Shown here one piece after another: positions 32,402 to 40,853 of a stretch of DNA of 42,199 nt. Every line of letters starts with the position of its first letter. Within the stretch, counting starts at the first letter, position 1. The notes under the pieces are model-generated. The model searched no databases. It saw only the letters and a program-made list of their open reading frames with translations, and was not told where the DNA came from. The translations under genes and the position numbers were made by a program. This stretch comes from CAWUKV01 sp963923025 (lineage in GTDB: Bacteria > Cyanobacteriota > Cyanobacteriia > Phormidesmidales > Phormidesmidaceae). The stretch spans positions 1-42,199 of the forward strand of contig CAWUKV010000014.1 of assembly GCA_963923025.1 (NCBI GenBank). Reading direction: 5' to 3'.

Positions 32402-34111
32402 ATGGTCAGCTCCAATCCTGAATCAGTTCCTAAAACTGGGCTTGAGGCGGGAGAACCGATCGCTTCTGGCAGCCCGTCTGAACCCGCTTCCAACGCAATT
32501 CAGCCACTAGCTGCCGATGTTGTCAGCCGCATCGCCGCCGGTGAAGTGATTGATTCCCTGGCGGCGGCGGTACGGGAACTGGCCGAAAATGCTCTGGATG
32601 CTGGGGCAACACGCATTCACATCAGCCTTTGGCCGCAGCAGTGGCGGCTACAGGTGGCGGATAATGGCACAGGCATGGATCAGGACAATCTGGCCCAGGC
32701 TGCCACGGCCCATAGCACCAGTAAAATTCATAGCCGGTCCGATTTAGAGCAGGTGGCGACGCTGGGTTTTCGGGGGGAGGCGCTGCACAGTTTGGCTCAG
32801 CTGGCCGAGCTACAGATTTGCAGTCGTCAGAGTGGTGATGCGATGGGCTGGCAGGCGACCTATCACTCCGACGGTCAGTGTACGGCTGTGGTAGAAACCG
32901 CGATCGCACCCGGCACCATCGTCACTGCCCATAATTTGTTTGCCCATTGGCCCAGCCGTCAGTCGTCACTGTCGCCCCAGCTGCGGGCGGTTCAGCACAC
33001 CGTTCAGCAGCTGGCGCTTTGTCACCCCACCGTGACCTGGCAGGTTGAGCAAACGGGCCAGCCCTGGTTTACCCTGTGGCCGGGGTCGGCCCGCACGCTG
33101 ATGCCCCAGCTATTGCGTAACGTAGCCGAAGCCGACCTGCGCGAGGTCACCCAAGATGGCCTGTCGCTGGTGCTGGGTTTGCCGGACCGCTGCCATCGTC
33201 GCCGCCCCGACTGGGTGCGGGTGGCTGTCAATGGGCGTATGGTTCAGGCTCCGGCGTTGACCCAAGCGCTGATTCAAGCCTTTCGTCGGACGCTGCCGCG
33301 CGATCGCTATCCGGTTTGCTTTTTGCATTTACAGGTGCCTCCCGACCAGGTGGACTGGAACCGTAACCCCGCCAAGTCAGAAATATATCTAGCCGCCGGA
33401 GATGGGTGGTGCGATCGCGCGGCCGCCGCTGTGCAGACAGCCTTACAATACGAGCCCGATAGCCTTGCCGATGCGGCCCACGACCGTCGGGCTCGTCAGC
33501 TGGTAAAAGCGGCTGAGCAGTCGGGGACCTATAGAACTCCCCGTCAGACCAGCGAAGCAGACGGTCTCCCCGGTCAGCTCACCGCCGTGGCCCAGGTCAG
33601 CAACACCTACATCGTGGCCGAACACAGCGGTGGGGTCTGCCTAATTGAGCAGCACATTGCCCACGAGCGAGTCCTTTACGAACAGCTCAAGGCGAGCTGG
33701 CAGCTGGTGCCGGTAGAGCCCCCTGTCATTCTCGAACGGTTGCGGCCAGCCCAGGTCAGTCAGCTGGAGCGGATTGGCCTAGACGTTGCCCCATTTGGCG
33801 AAAAGCTTTGGGCCGTGCGCACCGCCCCAGCGCGACTGGCGCTGCGAGAAGACTGCGCCGAAGCCCTGCTAGAACTCAGCCTTGGGGGTGAACTGGACAC
33901 CGCACTGGTCGCAACTGCCTGCCGAACCGCCATTCGCAACGGTACGCCGCTGCCCGTTGAAGACATGCAGGCTATCCTCGACGACTGGCAGCGCACCCAA
34001 AATCCGCGGACCTGCCCCCACGGTCGCCCCATCTGCTTATCACTAGAAGAATCGAGCCTATCCCGCTACTTCCGCAGGCACTGGGTGATCGGCAAGAGTC
34101 ACGGCATTTAA
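32402..34111 (+). CDS. mutL: DNA mismatch repair protein MutL
   Basis: A 569-residue MutL. GHKL ATPase motifs: IAAGEVIDS, ELAENALDAGA (catalytic Glu), VADNGTGM, TSKI and GFRGEALHSLAQ, then the VDWNRNPAKSEIY block. The C-terminal half has the endonuclease-type motif, written EQHIAHERVLYEQL here, with Glu416 in place of the usual first Asp of DQHA(X)2E(X)4E. It also has ACRTAIRN and CPHGRP (538-543), the zinc-associated motif of nicking MutLs. The last 12 residues (LSRYFRRHWVIG) are near the end of the family. The first 35 residues are an acidic Ser/Pro extension. MutL coordinates MutS recognition with strand removal; the Asp-to-Glu change makes nicking uncertain. ATG 32402 follows an AT-rich region and is the only sensible start. 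Confidence 0.94.
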   Translation: MVSSNPESVPKTGLEAGEPIASGSPSEPASNAIQPLAADVVSRIAAGEVIDSLAAAVRELAENALDAGATRIHISLWPQQWRLQVADNGTGMDQDNLAQAATAHSTSKIHSRSDLEQVATLGFRGEALHSLAQLAELQICSRQSGDAMGWQATYHSDGQCTAVVETAIAPGTIVTAHNLFAHWPSRQSSLSPQLRAVQHTVQQLALCHPTVTWQVEQTGQPWFTLWPGSARTLMPQLLRNVAEADLREVTQDGLSLVLGLPDRCHRRRPDWVRVAVNGRMVQAPALTQALIQAFRRTLPRDRYPVCFLHLQVPPDQVDWNRNPAKSEIYLAAGDGWCDRAAAAVQTALQYEPDSLADAAHDRRARQLVKAAEQSGTYRTPRQTSEADGLPGQLTAVAQVSNTYIVAEHSGGVCLIEQHIAHERVLYEQLKASWQLVPVEPPVILERLRPAQVSQLERIGLDVAPFGEKLWAVRTAPARLALREDCAEALLELSLGGELDTALVATACRTAIRNGTPLPVEDMQAILDDWQRTQNPRTCPHGRPICLSLEESSLSRYFRRHWVIGKSHGI

Positions 34112-34136
34112 AGCGGTTGCCAGGCGTGGAGAGCGC

Positions 34137-34364
34137 TTACTCAGGCGTTTCTTGTAGCTCCGGCTTCTCCTCTGGCAAAATTGCCCCTTCTACTGGACAA
34201 ACCTGCACACAGATACCGCAGTCGATGCAGGTATCGAAGTTAATCCAATACCAGTCAGTTCCTTTCTTGTTCTTGCCGGGGCCTTGGTCAATGCAGGCAA
34301 CGGGGCAGGCGTCTACGCAGTCAGCGACGCCCTCGCAGACGTTAGTAACGATGGTGTGGGCCAC
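34137..34364 (-). CDS. Bacterial-type ferredoxin with two cluster motifs
   Basis: A 75-residue ferredoxin. Motif 1: Cys10, Cys16, Cys20-Pro and Cys24 (CEGVADCVDACPVAC). Motif 2: CIDCGICVQVCPVEG, a CxxCxxCxxxCP set. The Cys10-X5-Cys16 spacing is like 7Fe ferredoxins, so one cluster may be 3Fe-4S or the proteins may carry two 4Fe-4S. It transfers electrons in the cytoplasm; the partner is unknown. An acidic tail (PEEKPELQETPE) ends the protein. It is convergent with mutL (25-base gap) and is transcribed alone. Cyanobacteria keep several such ferredoxins alongside the plant-type 2Fe-2S one. Confidence 0.88.
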   Translation of the reverse strand: MAHTIVTNVCEGVADCVDACPVACIDQGPGKNKKGTDWYWINFDTCIDCGICVQVCPVEGAILPEEKPELQETPE

Positions 34365-34436
34365 GGGATTAAGTTTTGTATTTATTCTTACTAGAGTTTA
34401 TCAGGGTTGGGCGTTTGTCAGGGTTAGTCAGGCCAA

Positions 34437-34460
34437 GGGGGCCCGTTTAAGCTGGCCCCC
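34437..34460. other. GC-rich hairpin upstream of the ferredoxin gene
   Basis: GGGGGCC (34437-34443) pairs with GGCCCCC (34454-34460) around a 10-base loop. There is no T-run, so it is not a terminator. It lies 73 bases from the ferredoxin start and about 116 bases from the stop of the next gene. The word TCAGGGTT appears twice just left of it. Confidence 0.35.
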
Positions 34461-34575
34461 GATCAGAAGATTCATCTCGGGCAGTAGTTCTGGCCATTGG
34501 GTCTGAGTGGTACCTGCCCTGCAATTCTTAACTCAGCAGGACTCTCGTTCTGCCTTTTGCCTTCATCCGTCTGCT

Positions 34576-35619
34576 TTAGTTCTGATAATAATCGGTGCCC
34601 TTATTCACAAACTCCAGCGTGTAGGCCTTGGAAAAGTCTACGGAGGGGTCGAATACACCAGCTTCTGCCATCGTGTCAAAGAAAGACTGCCAGCGGGCGT
34701 CGGTCATCGCGCCGATGCCGTCGGTTTCGGCTTCGCCAGACACCACAATGCCGTACTCCTGCATCTTTTCAAAGCCGTAGGCCAGCTGCTCGTCGGTCAT
34801 TTCGGGGTTGTCTTGCTTAATCAGCTCGTTGCCCGGTGCCGGATCTTCAAAGTAGCTGTACCAGCCCTTGATGGAGGCATCGACAAAGTCCTGTACTAGC
34901 TTGGGGTCGCCATCGACAATCTCTTGACGGGTTTCGATGGTGGTGGCGTAGGAGCTGTAGCCGTAGTCGGCTAGCAAAAAGACCAGGGGCTCGAAGCCAC
35001 CTTCCTTCTGAATTGATAGGGGCTCGGAGCTGAGGTAGCCCTGCTGGGCGGTGCTCTTGTCAGCCAGGAATGGGCCAGGGTTGAAGTTGTAGTTACGCTT
35101 CATGTCTTCGGTGAAGCCATACTTAGCAGCCAGGAAGGGCCAATAGGTAACATTGGCAGCCTTTGAGATGAAGATGGGCTGGCCTTTTAGATCGGGCAGA
35201 TCGGCAATGCCCTGGTCGGGGTGGGCAATAAGGATTTGGGGGTCCTTTTGGAACATTGCTGCCACGGTGACCTTGGGAATGTTCTCGGCCACCGCATTAA
35301 TGGCATCGGCGGTGTAACCCATGAAAAAATCGACTGCGCCACCCATGAGCAGCTGCGTGCCGTTGACCTGCGGGCCACCCATTTGAATGGTGACGTCTAG
35401 CCCGTAATCGTTGTAGATGCCGGTGGCTACGGCTTGGTAAAAGCCGCCATGCTCGGCCTGGGCGTACCAGTTGGTGCCGAAGGACACCGACCGCAGTTCA
35501 CCCACGGGGGCCTCGTCCCCTGTAGATTCAGTAGTTGGGCTGGTGCAGGCGGCAACCACTCCCGCCCCAGTGGTTAGGGCGCTGTATTGCAAAAAACGAC
35601 GGCGGTTAAGTTTCAGCAT
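34576..35619 (-). CDS. ABC-transporter substrate-binding lipoprotein (NMT1/ThiY-like)
   Basis: About 347 residues from ATG 35619; ATG at 35640 is also possible. The N-terminus is a twin-arginine signal (LNRRRFLQYSALTTG) leading to a lipobox with Cys (VVAACTS), so it should be a lipoprotein, perhaps Tat-exported. NWYAQAEHGGFYQAVATGIY and the GLDVTIQMGGPQVNGTQLLM block belong to the NMT1/THI5-like family that binds thiamine precursors (ThiY), riboflavin, sulfonates or nitrate. The DADLPDL and VDFFMGYTADAI parts fit the same fold. No permease or ATPase gene is in the window, so the transporter is incomplete here. It follows gshB by a few dozen bases and may be cotranscribed. The ligand cannot be stated. 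Confidence 0.82.
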   Translation of the reverse strand: MLKLNRRRFLQYSALTTGAGVVAACTSPTTESTGDEAPVGELRSVSFGTNWYAQAEHGGFYQAVATGIYNDYGLDVTIQMGGPQVNGTQLLMGGAVDFFMGYTADAINAVAENIPKVTVAAMFQKDPQILIAHPDQGIADLPDLKGQPIFISKAANVTYWPFLAAKYGFTEDMKRNYNFNPGPFLADKSTAQQGYLSSEPLSIQKEGGFEPLVFLLADYGYSSYATTIETRQEIVDGDPKLVQDFVDASIKGWYSYFEDPAPGNELIKQDNPEMTDEQLAYGFEKMQEYGIVVSGEAETDGIGAMTDARWQSFFDTMAEAGVFDPSVDFSKAYTLEFVNKGTDYYQN

Positions 35620-35650
35620 GGTTCCCGTTCTCGATGTCATTACCAATACC

Positions 35651-36619
35651 CTACAGCGACTGTGACTTGGCGAGCCAGTTCACCACCGACTGCCCCAGCC
35701 GCACATCGTCTAGGCGGTCTACTTCACGGATGCCAGTGGGGCTGGTCACGTTCACCTCTGTGAGGTAGCCGCCAATCACGTCTATGCCGACAAATACTAA
35801 GCCATCACGCTGGAGCGTGGGGGCAAGCTGGCTACAGATTTGCCGTTCGCGTTCGGTAATGTCAGTTTTGGCGCTGCGACCACCCACTGCCATGTTGCCG
35901 CGAAATTCTTGTCCGGTGGGAATCCGGTTCACTGCGCCAATGGGCTCGCCGTTGAGCAGAATGATGCGCTTATCGCCATCCTTAGCCTCGGGCAGGTAGG
36001 TCTGCACCATGACGGGCTCAATGCCTTGCTGAGTGCTGATTTCAATCATGGAGTTGAAGTTGCGATCTCCCGCCTCCAAAAACAAGATCCCTTCCCCACC
36101 TTTGCCACCCAACGGCTTGAGCACGGCCTTACCCCCCCATTTGTTGACCGCCGCCTGAATGACCGCCTTGTCTTGGCTGACGATGGTGGGGGGAATCGCC
36201 TCGGTGAACTGGAGGGCATACATCTTCTCGTTGGCCGCTCGAATGCCAGCGGGTGAGTTGATCACCTGGGTCTGCGGTCCTACATAGTCAAGAATGTAGG
36301 TGGCGTACAGGTAGGGCACGGTCACGGGTGGGTCAATACGCATGAACACCGCATCCATATCGCCCAGCGATCGCCACTGTCTTTTGTCCAAGGTAAACCA
36401 GTCTGGCTCGGCCTCCCAGTGGTTATCACCGAGCGTCACCGGCTTCAGCGTCACTGCCGTCAGGTAGGCATAGGCCTGCCCGTCCACCACCCCCATTTCT
36501 GGCGCTGCAGCGATCCACACCTCATGTCCCATCACGTGGGCCGCTTCCATAATGGCGACGCTGGTGTCGTGGCCGGGGTCGAGCTTTTCGATGGGGTCAA
36601 TAATGAAGGCAAGTTTCAC
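35651..36619 (-). CDS. gshB: Glutathione synthetase
   Basis: The enzyme joins glycine to gamma-glutamylcysteine with ATP. 322 residues from a GTG start. It has an ATP-grasp fold: LAFIIDPIEKLDPGHDTSVA is the family start, FMRIDPPVT binds substrate, SPAGIRAANEK, KPLGGKGGEGILF (ATP loop) and GDKRIILLNGEPIG follow, then DVIGGYLTEVNVTSPTGIRE carries the metal-binding Glu/Asn. All are at family spacing and the length is standard. In many bacteria it sits next to grxC, but no glutaredoxin is present here. The lipoprotein gene follows on the same strand; the oxygenase upstream is separated by a terminator. Confidence 0.95.
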   Translation of the reverse strand: MKLAFIIDPIEKLDPGHDTSVAIMEAAHVMGHEVWIAAAPEMGVVDGQAYAYLTAVTLKPVTLGDNHWEAEPDWFTLDKRQWRSLGDMDAVFMRIDPPVTVPYLYATYILDYVGPQTQVINSPAGIRAANEKMYALQFTEAIPPTIVSQDKAVIQAAVNKWGGKAVLKPLGGKGGEGILFLEAGDRNFNSMIEISTQQGIEPVMVQTYLPEAKDGDKRIILLNGEPIGAVNRIPTGQEFRGNMAVGGRSAKTDITERERQICSQLAPTLQRDGLVFVGIDVIGGYLTEVNVTSPTGIREVDRLDDVRLGQSVVNWLAKSQSL

Positions 36620-36972
36620 AGTGTAGGTGGGGCAGACAACAGATTGATTCTGCCACCTCTGTGACCGCTTATTGCATTCGTCGAGTTGCTAAGGACAGTT
36701 CCTGACGCTGAAGTGCTTGACACGGTCGCCCCTCGACACAGTCGAATGCTTTCACCAATCCTGCGACTGTTTGCAGGGAAGACCTCAGAAAAAACGGCAG
36801 CCCATGGGACTGCCGTAGACAATTTGGAGAGTTAGAAACTTTGACGTGTTGCGAATCCCACACAAGCAATGGCTTGCCTTCGATCCTGTATCTGTTGTGG
36901 CAAACATCCCCTGGAGTATGACGGTTGAGTGTGACAGTTTGCTAGTCTATCTACCCGGTTAGGACCAAAGCA
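36620..36972. other. 353-base gap upstream of gshB
   Basis: It holds the terminator of the upstream oxygenase gene at 36789-36816; the remaining 170 bases must contain the gshB promoter, which I could not identify. No other feature was seen. Confidence 0.5.
36789..36816 (-). terminator. Rho-independent terminator of the oxygenase gene
   Basis: Read leftward: ACGGCAG (36816-36810), CTGCCGT (36800-36794) and then T6; the loop contains CCCATGGG. It lies 157 bases after the oxygenase stop and separates it from gshB. Confidence 0.88.
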
Positions 36973-37806
36973 TTAAGACCAGAGCATTAGGGGCTTTGCT
37001 TCATCAGTAACCCCAATGAAGCTAGTCATTGAAATCCGCTGTAGCGCATCGTCAGACCGCAGAACGCGGTGATAGCTGCTAGAGCGTAGCAGGACAAAGC
37101 GCCCCGGCTTGGGGGTGACCCGTGTGTAATCGCAGTCCGCCACCACCTGTTCGTCGTAGCCCATCAGCGTACCGGGGAGTCGCAGCGCCTCGTCGGCCTC
37201 TTGCCAGCGCCGGTTCCAAAGCTCCAGCTGGCCGCCACCCGCTGCCGATGCCGATAGATAAAGGTTCCAGCTCATCTGTTCAGTAATTTGCTTCATTTCC
37301 GCAGTCAGCTGGTCGGCCATTGCTTTGAGAGCACCGTGTAATTCTTTGCGGGCCACAAAGTCGCTGTGGAGTGGGGCTTCGCCAATGAACCGAATGTCGC
37401 CTGCGTAAAACCTTTCGCCTTGTTCGTTCTGGGCGATGTCTGCACCGGAGGCCCAGACTCTGTTGAGCAGGTTGAGAATTTTATCTAGCGGATAGTCGCA
37501 CCCGATGTCATCAAACAGCTTGCGCGTGCTGTTGTACTTGGCTTCGACGTTGGCAAAGTAGCCGTCGGTTCGGCTGCTGAGGGGATTGAGCGGATTACCA
37601 AAGGCGTAGGCGTCGGTATTTTCCTGTTTGTATTTGAAGAAAGACGCTTTTTGTTCTAGCAGTGCCGAGACCACTTTTTCACAACAGGCTGCGGGGTAGA
37701 AGTTGTCGATTACCACGGCGGCCCAACGCCCCTGCCGGACATGATCGAGCATTTCAAATGTCAGGCTGGCGGCGTCGGTCAAATAATGTACGGGGTAATC
37801 TGCCAC
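36973..37806 (-). CDS. Fe(II)/2-oxoglutarate oxygenase, WelO5-related fold with intact HxD
   Basis: A 277-residue protein. The iron site reads LHSDF (His147-x-Asp149) with distal His246 (YHRVLR) and Arg257 for 2-oxoglutarate. AGDIRFIGEAPLHSDF, AAGGGQLELWNR and the closing PGRFVLL...YHRV layout resemble WelO5, a cyanobacterial halogenase of indole alkaloids, and its relatives. In halogenases the Asp is Gly (HxG) so that chloride can bind; here Asp is kept, so hydroxylation or desaturation is expected. The GTG start has AAGGAG six bases upstream. The gene is monocistronic, with its own terminator. No biosynthetic cluster is adjacent, so the substrate is open. Alternative: a prolyl-hydroxylase-like repair or modification enzyme. 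Confidence 0.8.
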   Translation of the reverse strand: MADYPVHYLTDAASLTFEMLDHVRQGRWAAVVIDNFYPAACCEKVVSALLEQKASFFKYKQENTDAYAFGNPLNPLSSRTDGYFANVEAKYNSTRKLFDDIGCDYPLDKILNLLNRVWASGADIAQNEQGERFYAGDIRFIGEAPLHSDFVARKELHGALKAMADQLTAEMKQITEQMSWNLYLSASAAGGGQLELWNRRWQEADEALRLPGTLMGYDEQVVADCDYTRVTPKPGRFVLLRSSSYHRVLRSDDALQRISMTSFIGVTDEAKPLMLWS

Positions 37807-38020
37807 GGTGGTCTCCTTGTCGATGTAACTTGTCGATATAAACTTTGGGCACTTCGCTCCAGCCTCCCAGTAGCGCTATCCCTTAAGCACAAGGCGTTCC
37901 GTGCCTCGCAACTCGACTTAGTCCTTTGCCGAGTTGCTACACCTATCGAGGGGCTGTCGACTGTCCCGACGTAATAAGATTCCTTGGCATAATAACCTCG
38001 GTACAGTGAAAAGGTGTAGC

Positions 38021-38111
38021 TTGACTAAGCTCTGATTCGGGATATTTGGTCTGATGTTAGACGGGTGACGTTGGTCTGATTGGTCTGATACACGCCTGAT
38101 GCACACCTGAT
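38021..38111 (+). promoter_or_regulatory. Candidate lysE promoter with TTGGTCTGAT repeats
   Basis: TTGACT (38021-38026), 16-base spacer, TATTTG (38043-38048). TTGGTCTGAT follows at 38046-38055, 38071-38080 and 38080-38089, then CCTGAT at 38095 and 38106. The first copy overlaps the -10, so a repressor site is plausible. The region from 37807 holds nothing else recognisable. Confidence 0.45.
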
Positions 38112-38128
38112 GTAGAAGGAATGACAAC

Positions 38129-38767
38129 ATGCCTAATATTGCTAGCTTTAGTCTGTTTTTCACTGCGGCCCTGCTGCTGGCGATTACCCCCGGTCCCGGC
38201 ATTTTCTATGTGCTGACGCGCAGCATTCGGGGCGGATGGCGCGAGGGTGTTCAGTCTTCCTTGGGCACGGCTATTGGCGGCATGGTGCATGTCCTGGCAG
38301 CTGCGCTGGGGATTTCGGCTGTGTTGGCAACGAGCGCGATCGCATTTGTCATTGTCAAGTATGCAGGCGCAGCTTATTTGATCTATCTGGGGCTGCGGAC
38401 AATCCTGCAGGCTGAGGCCGAATCGTCAGCGGTTGCCGACATCCTCGATGACGCCAGTGGACGACCTCGTAACGTTGTGTACCAGGGCATTACCACCGAG
38501 GCACTAAACCCCAAAACAGCGCTGTTCTTCTTGGCGTTTATTCCTCAGTTTGTTAACCCGGACGGTTATATTGCGGTGCAGTTTGTGCTGCTAGGGACGA
38601 CGTCAATTGTGCTTAATACGCTTGCAGACTTGGTCGTTGCGGCGCTGGCAGGTCCCATTGGTCAGCGGCTTCAGGCGAGTGCTCGGCTGCGACGACGGCA
38701 GCGCCATCTATCTGGCGGCATGCTAATCGGCCTGGGGGCCTACGTGGCACTAGCCGACGCAGAATAG
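38129..38767 (+). CDS. LysE/RhtB-family amino-acid exporter
   Basis: A 212-residue membrane protein. The family opening is clear: FFTAALLLAITPGPGIFYVL, with the TPGP motif, and TEALNPKTALFFLAFIPQFV carries the second signature (NPK). The GxxLGTAIGGMVHVLAAALG block follows. Six transmembrane segments are expected. Members export lysine, threonine, homoserine or related amino acids using proton exchange; the substrate is not clear. ATG 38129 follows AAGGA eight bases upstream. The promoter region contains a repeated word (see 38021-38111). It is divergent from the oxygenase gene. Stop at 38767; a 259-base gap then leads to the peptidoglycan-binding genes. Confidence 0.9.
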   Translation: MPNIASFSLFFTAALLLAITPGPGIFYVLTRSIRGGWREGVQSSLGTAIGGMVHVLAAALGISAVLATSAIAFVIVKYAGAAYLIYLGLRTILQAEAESSAVADILDDASGRPRNVVYQGITTEALNPKTALFFLAFIPQFVNPDGYIAVQFVLLGTTSIVLNTLADLVVAALAGPIGQRLQASARLRRRQRHLSGGMLIGLGAYVALADAE

Positions 38768-39026
38768 CAATGCTCACAAAAACTGCGGCTAAAAAACTGC
38801 GGTTCGGCGCTTCAGAAAACCTATCAAGACAGCTTGAAGTTTTCTCTGGCAATGCTGTGTGATCTTGTCGAGAAAGCGCCTAATTCGGAAGGAAGGCTGT
38901 AACTCCATACTGTTTTCGTCCGGAGAAATTCCGGATAAAATCAGCATATCCCGTAGCTAACCGCGCAGTTCTGTCGGTTCGCTGCCGTTTCACGACCGTT
39001 TTCGAGAGCTATCACAAGAATTAACT

Positions 39027-39860
39027 ATGGGTCAATCTGCCATATCTGCTGCCTGTCTTGCGGCCCTCCTGGCTTTGCCAGTGTTGAGTTGGCGTAACGT
39101 TGCTGAGGCGCAAACCGCCGCCAACAAACAGTCCTTTGACAATCGTGTATTCAGCTCTGTGCTGCAGCCGGGCAATGTCGGCAACGATGTGAGAACGCTC
39201 CAGATTGCGCTGGATCGTTCCGGCTATGTACCCGGACCGTTTGATGGTCGCTACGGTAGCCAAACCGAGTCCGCCGTACGAGATTTTCAGCAGCGTAACG
39301 GCTTGTTTGTGACGGGGGTTGCCGATTCTCGCACATTAGATGCATTGGGACTGGTCGTTTCTGAACCGGCACCGTTGCCGGTGTCAGCTCCGCCCCCTAT
39401 CAGCAGTACGTCGACAGCTAGCCTTACCCCTCCAGGCACCCAGTCATCTACCTTACGGCGCGGCAGTCAGGGCGATCGCGTCCGAGACCTACAGCGGGCC
39501 CTCAACCGCAACGGGGCCAACCTGGCCGTCGACGGGGTCTACGGGGCCAATACCGAGCAGGCGGTCATTCGCTACCAGCAGCAGCGTGGGCTGCGGGCTG
39601 ACGGTGTTGCAGGCGCGCAGACGTTACAGGCGCTGGGGCTAGGGTCCGGCGTTAGCGACAATCGTTACCTGGCCGCCGTCCCCGGAACCAGCAACTTACG
39701 TTTAGCTCGGCAGCTCTTTGGCAGTCGGGTGTACGTGCAAGAAACCGGGCGCGGCGATCTGGTGGTGATTGGGGCCTATAGCAACCGGGCCGATGCCCAA
39801 GTGGTTGTAGACCAGGCACTGCAGAATGGATTGCCCAATGCCCGCGTGATTTATCAGTAG
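39027..39860 (+). CDS. Secreted protein with two peptidoglycan-binding domains and a SPOR-like tail
   Basis: A 277-residue protein with signal peptide at residues 1-29 (ending NVAEAQ). Two PG_binding_1 modules: about 47-108 (NDVRTLQIALDRSGYVPGPF, then ESAVRDFQQRNGLFVTGVAD) and about 141-201 (DRVRDLQRALNRNGANLAVD, then QAVIRYQQQRGLRADGVAG). A Ser/Pro linker lies between. Residues about 207-277 end with VVIGAYSNRADAQVVVDQAL and resemble a SPOR-type fold that contacts denuded glycan strands. There is no catalytic domain, so it may be a cell-wall binding or scaffold protein. A paralogue of the same layout follows directly, so the two arose by duplication. Confidence 0.85.
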   Translation: MGQSAISAACLAALLALPVLSWRNVAEAQTAANKQSFDNRVFSSVLQPGNVGNDVRTLQIALDRSGYVPGPFDGRYGSQTESAVRDFQQRNGLFVTGVADSRTLDALGLVVSEPAPLPVSAPPPISSTSTASLTPPGTQSSTLRRGSQGDRVRDLQRALNRNGANLAVDGVYGANTEQAVIRYQQQRGLRADGVAGAQTLQALGLGSGVSDNRYLAAVPGTSNLRLARQLFGSRVYVQETGRGDLVVIGAYSNRADAQVVVDQALQNGLPNARVIYQ

Positions 39861-39902
39861 CGCCTGCCGCTATCGCTCAGCTCCCTTTAAAGCCATCCGA
39901 TT

Positions 39903-39944
39903 TAACGCCATTTCAATAACGCCATTTAATTAACGCTATTTCAA
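39903..39944. repeat. Three 14-base tandem repeats between paralogous genes
   Basis: TAACGCCATTTCAA (39903-39916), TAACGCCATTTAAT (39917-39930) and TAACGCTATTTCAA (39931-39944). A more degenerate copy precedes at 39888-39901. They end 13 bases before the next start and lie in its leader. Confidence 0.85.
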
Positions 39945-39957
39945 CCTGTTCAACGTG

Positions 39958-40836
39958 ATGAATACTTTCTTTTCTGCTCTTTTAACTGTGCTGCCCGGTC
40001 TGACCCTGGTGGGTTTGTTGGGTGTGATCGCGCCCGCATCCGCCGCTGTTGAGTCTACTGCTCCTGCCGCTAACACCCGTCCGGTTCAGCTGGCACAGTA
40101 CGGAGATTTCCTACAAGAAGGCGACGCCAGCGCTGCGGTAGAAGAACTTCAGCGGGCTCTGCATCGCCACGGTTTATATGAACTGGCTGACGTAGACGGT
40201 CAATACGGGCCGTTGACGGTCAATGCGGTGAAAAAGTATCAGGCTAATCGCGGGCTACCCGTCACCGGTGTCGCTGATTCTGAAACGCTGACGGCGCTGG
40301 GCATTGGCGATGTGGCCACGGCGCAGCTCAGCTATCCCGGCTACGGCAGCCTCAGTACCGATGAACTTTCTCCGGCGGATGAAGGCTACGATGTCCGCGT
40401 CCTTCAGGATGTTCTCAGAGGCGAGTTTCGTCACGATGACACGGTGTCGATAAATGGCATCTATGACGATGCCACCCGTCAGGCAATTCGCGTATTCCAG
40501 CGGGCGCGAGGCATTCAAGTGACCGGTATTGCTGATCGGGAAACCCTGCTAGAGATGGGTTTTCAAGAATTCGACACGGTTGCCAGCCGCCCATCAACGG
40601 ATGCGGTGGGCGGTCCGGAAAGTCGGGCGTTTTACTACGCTGTCATCGTGGCTGGACGCAATCAGCTCGGCTCGGTTCAGCAGGTTTACAGTGACGCATT
40701 TTTGGTTTCAACCGAGCGGGGCGAGGTCATCAGCATTGGCGCGTTTGACAGCCTGCGTTCGGCCCAGCAGCAAGCAACCTCAGCCCAAACCCGAGGGTTC
40801 CAGGCTGAGGTAATCGAGGGAGCCGAACTGTACTAG
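39958..40836 (+). CDS. Second secreted protein with two peptidoglycan-binding domains (paralogue)
   Basis: A 292-residue protein from ATG 39958 (a GTG three bases earlier is also open). Signal peptide at residues 1-26 (TLVGLLGVIAPASAAV). PG_binding_1 modules at about 53-112 (AAVEELQRALHRHGLYELAD, then NAVKKYQANRGLPVTGVAD) and about 140-193 (YDVRVLQDVLRGEFRHDDTV, then QAIRVFQRARGIQVTGIAD). The C-terminal 75 residues (FYYAVIVAGRNQLGSVQQVY and onward to AQTRGFQAEVIEGAELY) are SPOR-like. Its layout repeats that of the gene 97 bases upstream, with about the same spacing, so the pair is a tandem duplication. No enzyme domain is present. A role in cell-wall attachment or in a secretion apparatus is possible but not shown. 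Confidence 0.85.
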   Translation: MNTFFSALLTVLPGLTLVGLLGVIAPASAAVESTAPAANTRPVQLAQYGDFLQEGDASAAVEELQRALHRHGLYELADVDGQYGPLTVNAVKKYQANRGLPVTGVADSETLTALGIGDVATAQLSYPGYGSLSTDELSPADEGYDVRVLQDVLRGEFRHDDTVSINGIYDDATRQAIRVFQRARGIQVTGIADRETLLEMGFQEFDTVASRPSTDAVGGPESRAFYYAVIVAGRNQLGSVQQVYSDAFLVSTERGEVISIGAFDSLRSAQQQATSAQTRGFQAEVIEGAELY

Positions 40837-40853
40837 GCCGCTCAACCAGCCGC

